The notes beneath the pieces are model-generated. The model saw only the letters and a program-made list of their open reading frames with translations, searched no databases and was not told the DNA's origin. Of a DNA stretch of 64,000 nt, positions 63,135-64,000 are shown in pieces (position 1 is the stretch's first letter; the number at the start of each line of letters is the position of its first letter). This DNA comes from Candidatus Obscuribacterales bacterium (lineage in GTDB: Bacteria; Cyanobacteriota; Vampirovibrionia; Obscuribacterales; Obscuribacteraceae): NCBI GenBank assembly GCA_021732025.1, contig JAKFVU010000050.1:48358-112357 (forward strand). The letters are read 5' to 3'. Position numbers and translations under genes: made by a program.

Positions 63135-63714
63135 GATCAGTCTCCTTATAAAAACCTTTCTTCCGCAGATCCTTCAGTAGCGCTTTCCGCGCATCATGTG
63201 TAAGTTTGTAGATTGCCCCAGGAGTAGTTTGATAGCGACGAGCCATTTCATCCGTCGTCAAACCGTAAAGTTCTGCCAAAAGGGCTGTTCTTTGCTTTTC
63301 AGTTAACGCTGTCATAATTGACTCTTTCACAGTCTCAAGGGTTTCGCTATCTGCTATTCGTTCTGTGAAATCTCCTGGCACAGACGGCATTTCAAAAGCA
63401 TCTTCTGCGGTGAATGCATCTAGTGATTGATCTGCCCAATGTCTACGGCGCAGCTCTCCTAAAGCCAGCCTCACAGCAATCGAGCAAACCCAAGTAAACA
63501 AAGCGCTCTCACCGCGAAAAGAATCAATTTTTTGTAAAACTATAATCAAGGTTTCCTGAGCCACATCTTCAACAAAACTGTCGTCGACCCGATAGCTAGA
63601 CTTAAGCTTCGGACCCATAGCTCTGACTAATTTTGATCGTAGTTGTGAAAAAGCCTGGTCTCGATTCACCCCTTCTTCTCTAAGAGCTTTCAGCATTTCA
63701 TCGTCCAAGCTCAA
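63127..63714 (-). CDS. ECF-type RNA polymerase sigma factor
   Basis: 195 residues from the TTG at 63714, chosen because AGGAGG (minus strand, 63724-63729) lies 9 bases upstream; an alternative TTG at 63783 adds 23 residues but lacks a ribosome-binding site. Region 2 (about 45-105: VEDVAQETLIIVLQ, FTWVCSIAVR) and region 4 (about 140-185: LTEKQRTALLAELYGLTTDEMA, GAIYKLTHDARK) are clear. First gene of the operon, so it probably controls its own expression. Confidence 0.9.
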   Translation of the reverse strand: MSLDDEMLKALREEGVNRDQAFSQLRSKLVRAMGPKLKSSYRVDDSFVEDVAQETLIIVLQKIDSFRGESALFTWVCSIAVRLALGELRRRHWADQSLDAFTAEDAFEMPSVPGDFTERIADSETLETVKESIMTALTEKQRTALLAELYGLTTDEMARRYQTTPGAIYKLTHDARKALLKDLRKKGFYKETDLG

Positions 63715-63925
63715 AACGGGCAACCTCCTGTAGTCTTCAAAATTTTGCCAAGAAACCTGAAACCTTCGCGGTAACGGTGACAATTTTTTGAAATGCCATA
63801 AATAGAATACATGGCGCGGATGAAGAATGTATGGATCTTTTTCCGTGAGACACGCTGAACAGTTCCAAAAGCCCTCACAACTTTTCAGCCACGGAAGTTC
63901 TATAAAAATCCCAAGGTGACTTTGG

Positions 63926-64000
63926 CTATTTGTTTTTGATAGCGGCGATTGATTCTGTGAGAATTTGAAGCGCTACGCCAAGTAATACGGTGTCTTTGAG
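63926..64000 (-). CDS. C-terminal end of a membrane protein gene, truncated by window edge
   Basis: The minus strand is open from base 64000 to a TAG at 63926-63928, reading LKDTVLLGVALQILTES and IAAIKNK. Hydrophobic then basic, like the last helix of a membrane protein. A CCAAAG/CTTGG hairpin followed by ATTTTT lies just after the stop (63908-63925), as expected of a weak terminator. Confidence 0.4.
   Translation of the reverse strand, partial: LKDTVLLGVALQILTESIAAIKNK

Noticed and set aside
1..64000. tRNA, rRNA, CRISPR, insertion sequence or prophage
   Set aside because: I found no cloverleaf with a TTCGA arm, no transposase or integrase motifs, and no regular direct-repeat arrays.

Overview
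The window reads as chromosomal DNA of a free-living bacterium with moderate GC, many TTG and GTG starts, short intergenic gaps and long same-strand runs. The mix of several Hanks-type Ser/Thr kinases, many TPR, LRR and WG-repeat proteins, secreted proteins of unknown function, a futalosine-pathway MqnA and glycolytic and aerobic stress genes fits non-photosynthetic relatives of Cyanobacteria (Vampirovibrionia/Melainabacteria, order Obscuribacterales). That placement is inference from gene content; there is no rRNA or other marker gene here to test it. I see no tRNA, rRNA, CRISPR array, insertion sequence or phage module.

Layout. 1-6.2 kb: a truncated gene, a small gene behind a structured leader, then lipM-pdp (minus) divergent from mqnA and a membrane Ser/Thr kinase (plus). 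6.5-7.4 kb: a stand-alone E2-type acyltransferase. 7.4-17.4 kb: a long minus-strand signalling run, read from the right: two overlapping atypical kinases, msrB, a REC-HPt-REC-REC-GGDEF protein, a single-domain REC protein, a SAM-hydrolase-family protein, a four-repeat MshEN-like protein and a patatin homologue without its nucleophile. 17.5-18.8 kb: HtrA protease. 19.0-26.6 kb: a TPR protein and the ligase-associated DNA repair cluster (exonuclease, ATP-dependent ligase, Lhr-type helicase, PdeM), interrupted by an unknown Ser-rich gene lying between two large palindromes. 26.7-36.5 kb: glutathione peroxidase, TPR and LRR proteins, an APC permease, glucose-6-phosphate isomerase, a secreted protein and a K+ channel.

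36.5-49.9 kb: a hypothetical gene, a zinc-ribbon kinase with a TPR-like tail, a DUF899 protein, a HEPN-like candidate, a TPR plus PDZ-VWA pair, and an acyltransferase-3/SGNH lipoprotein pair that probably acylates a surface glycan. 50-55 kb: small cysteine-rich and TPR proteins, then a secreted alpha/beta hydrolase fused to a DUF4384-like domain, followed at once by a caspase-fold/TPR protein that has lost both catalytic residues. 55-59 kb: three tandem paralogues, each with the same 18-bp upstream box, and two unknown genes. 59-60.2 kb: a 43-residue YD-repeat microprotein, then about 850 bp without an intact gene but rich in hairpins. 60.2-64 kb: a zinc-finger membrane protein, then an ECF sigma factor, zinc anti-sigma-like protein, fatty-acid-hydroxylase-family protein and FMN reductase-like protein in one tight operon.

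The least expected items are the pseudo-caspase next to the DUF4384 hydrolase, the tandem paralogues with shared promoter boxes, the nucleophile-less patatin at the end of a signalling operon, and the ECF-controlled hydroxylase/flavoprotein operon.
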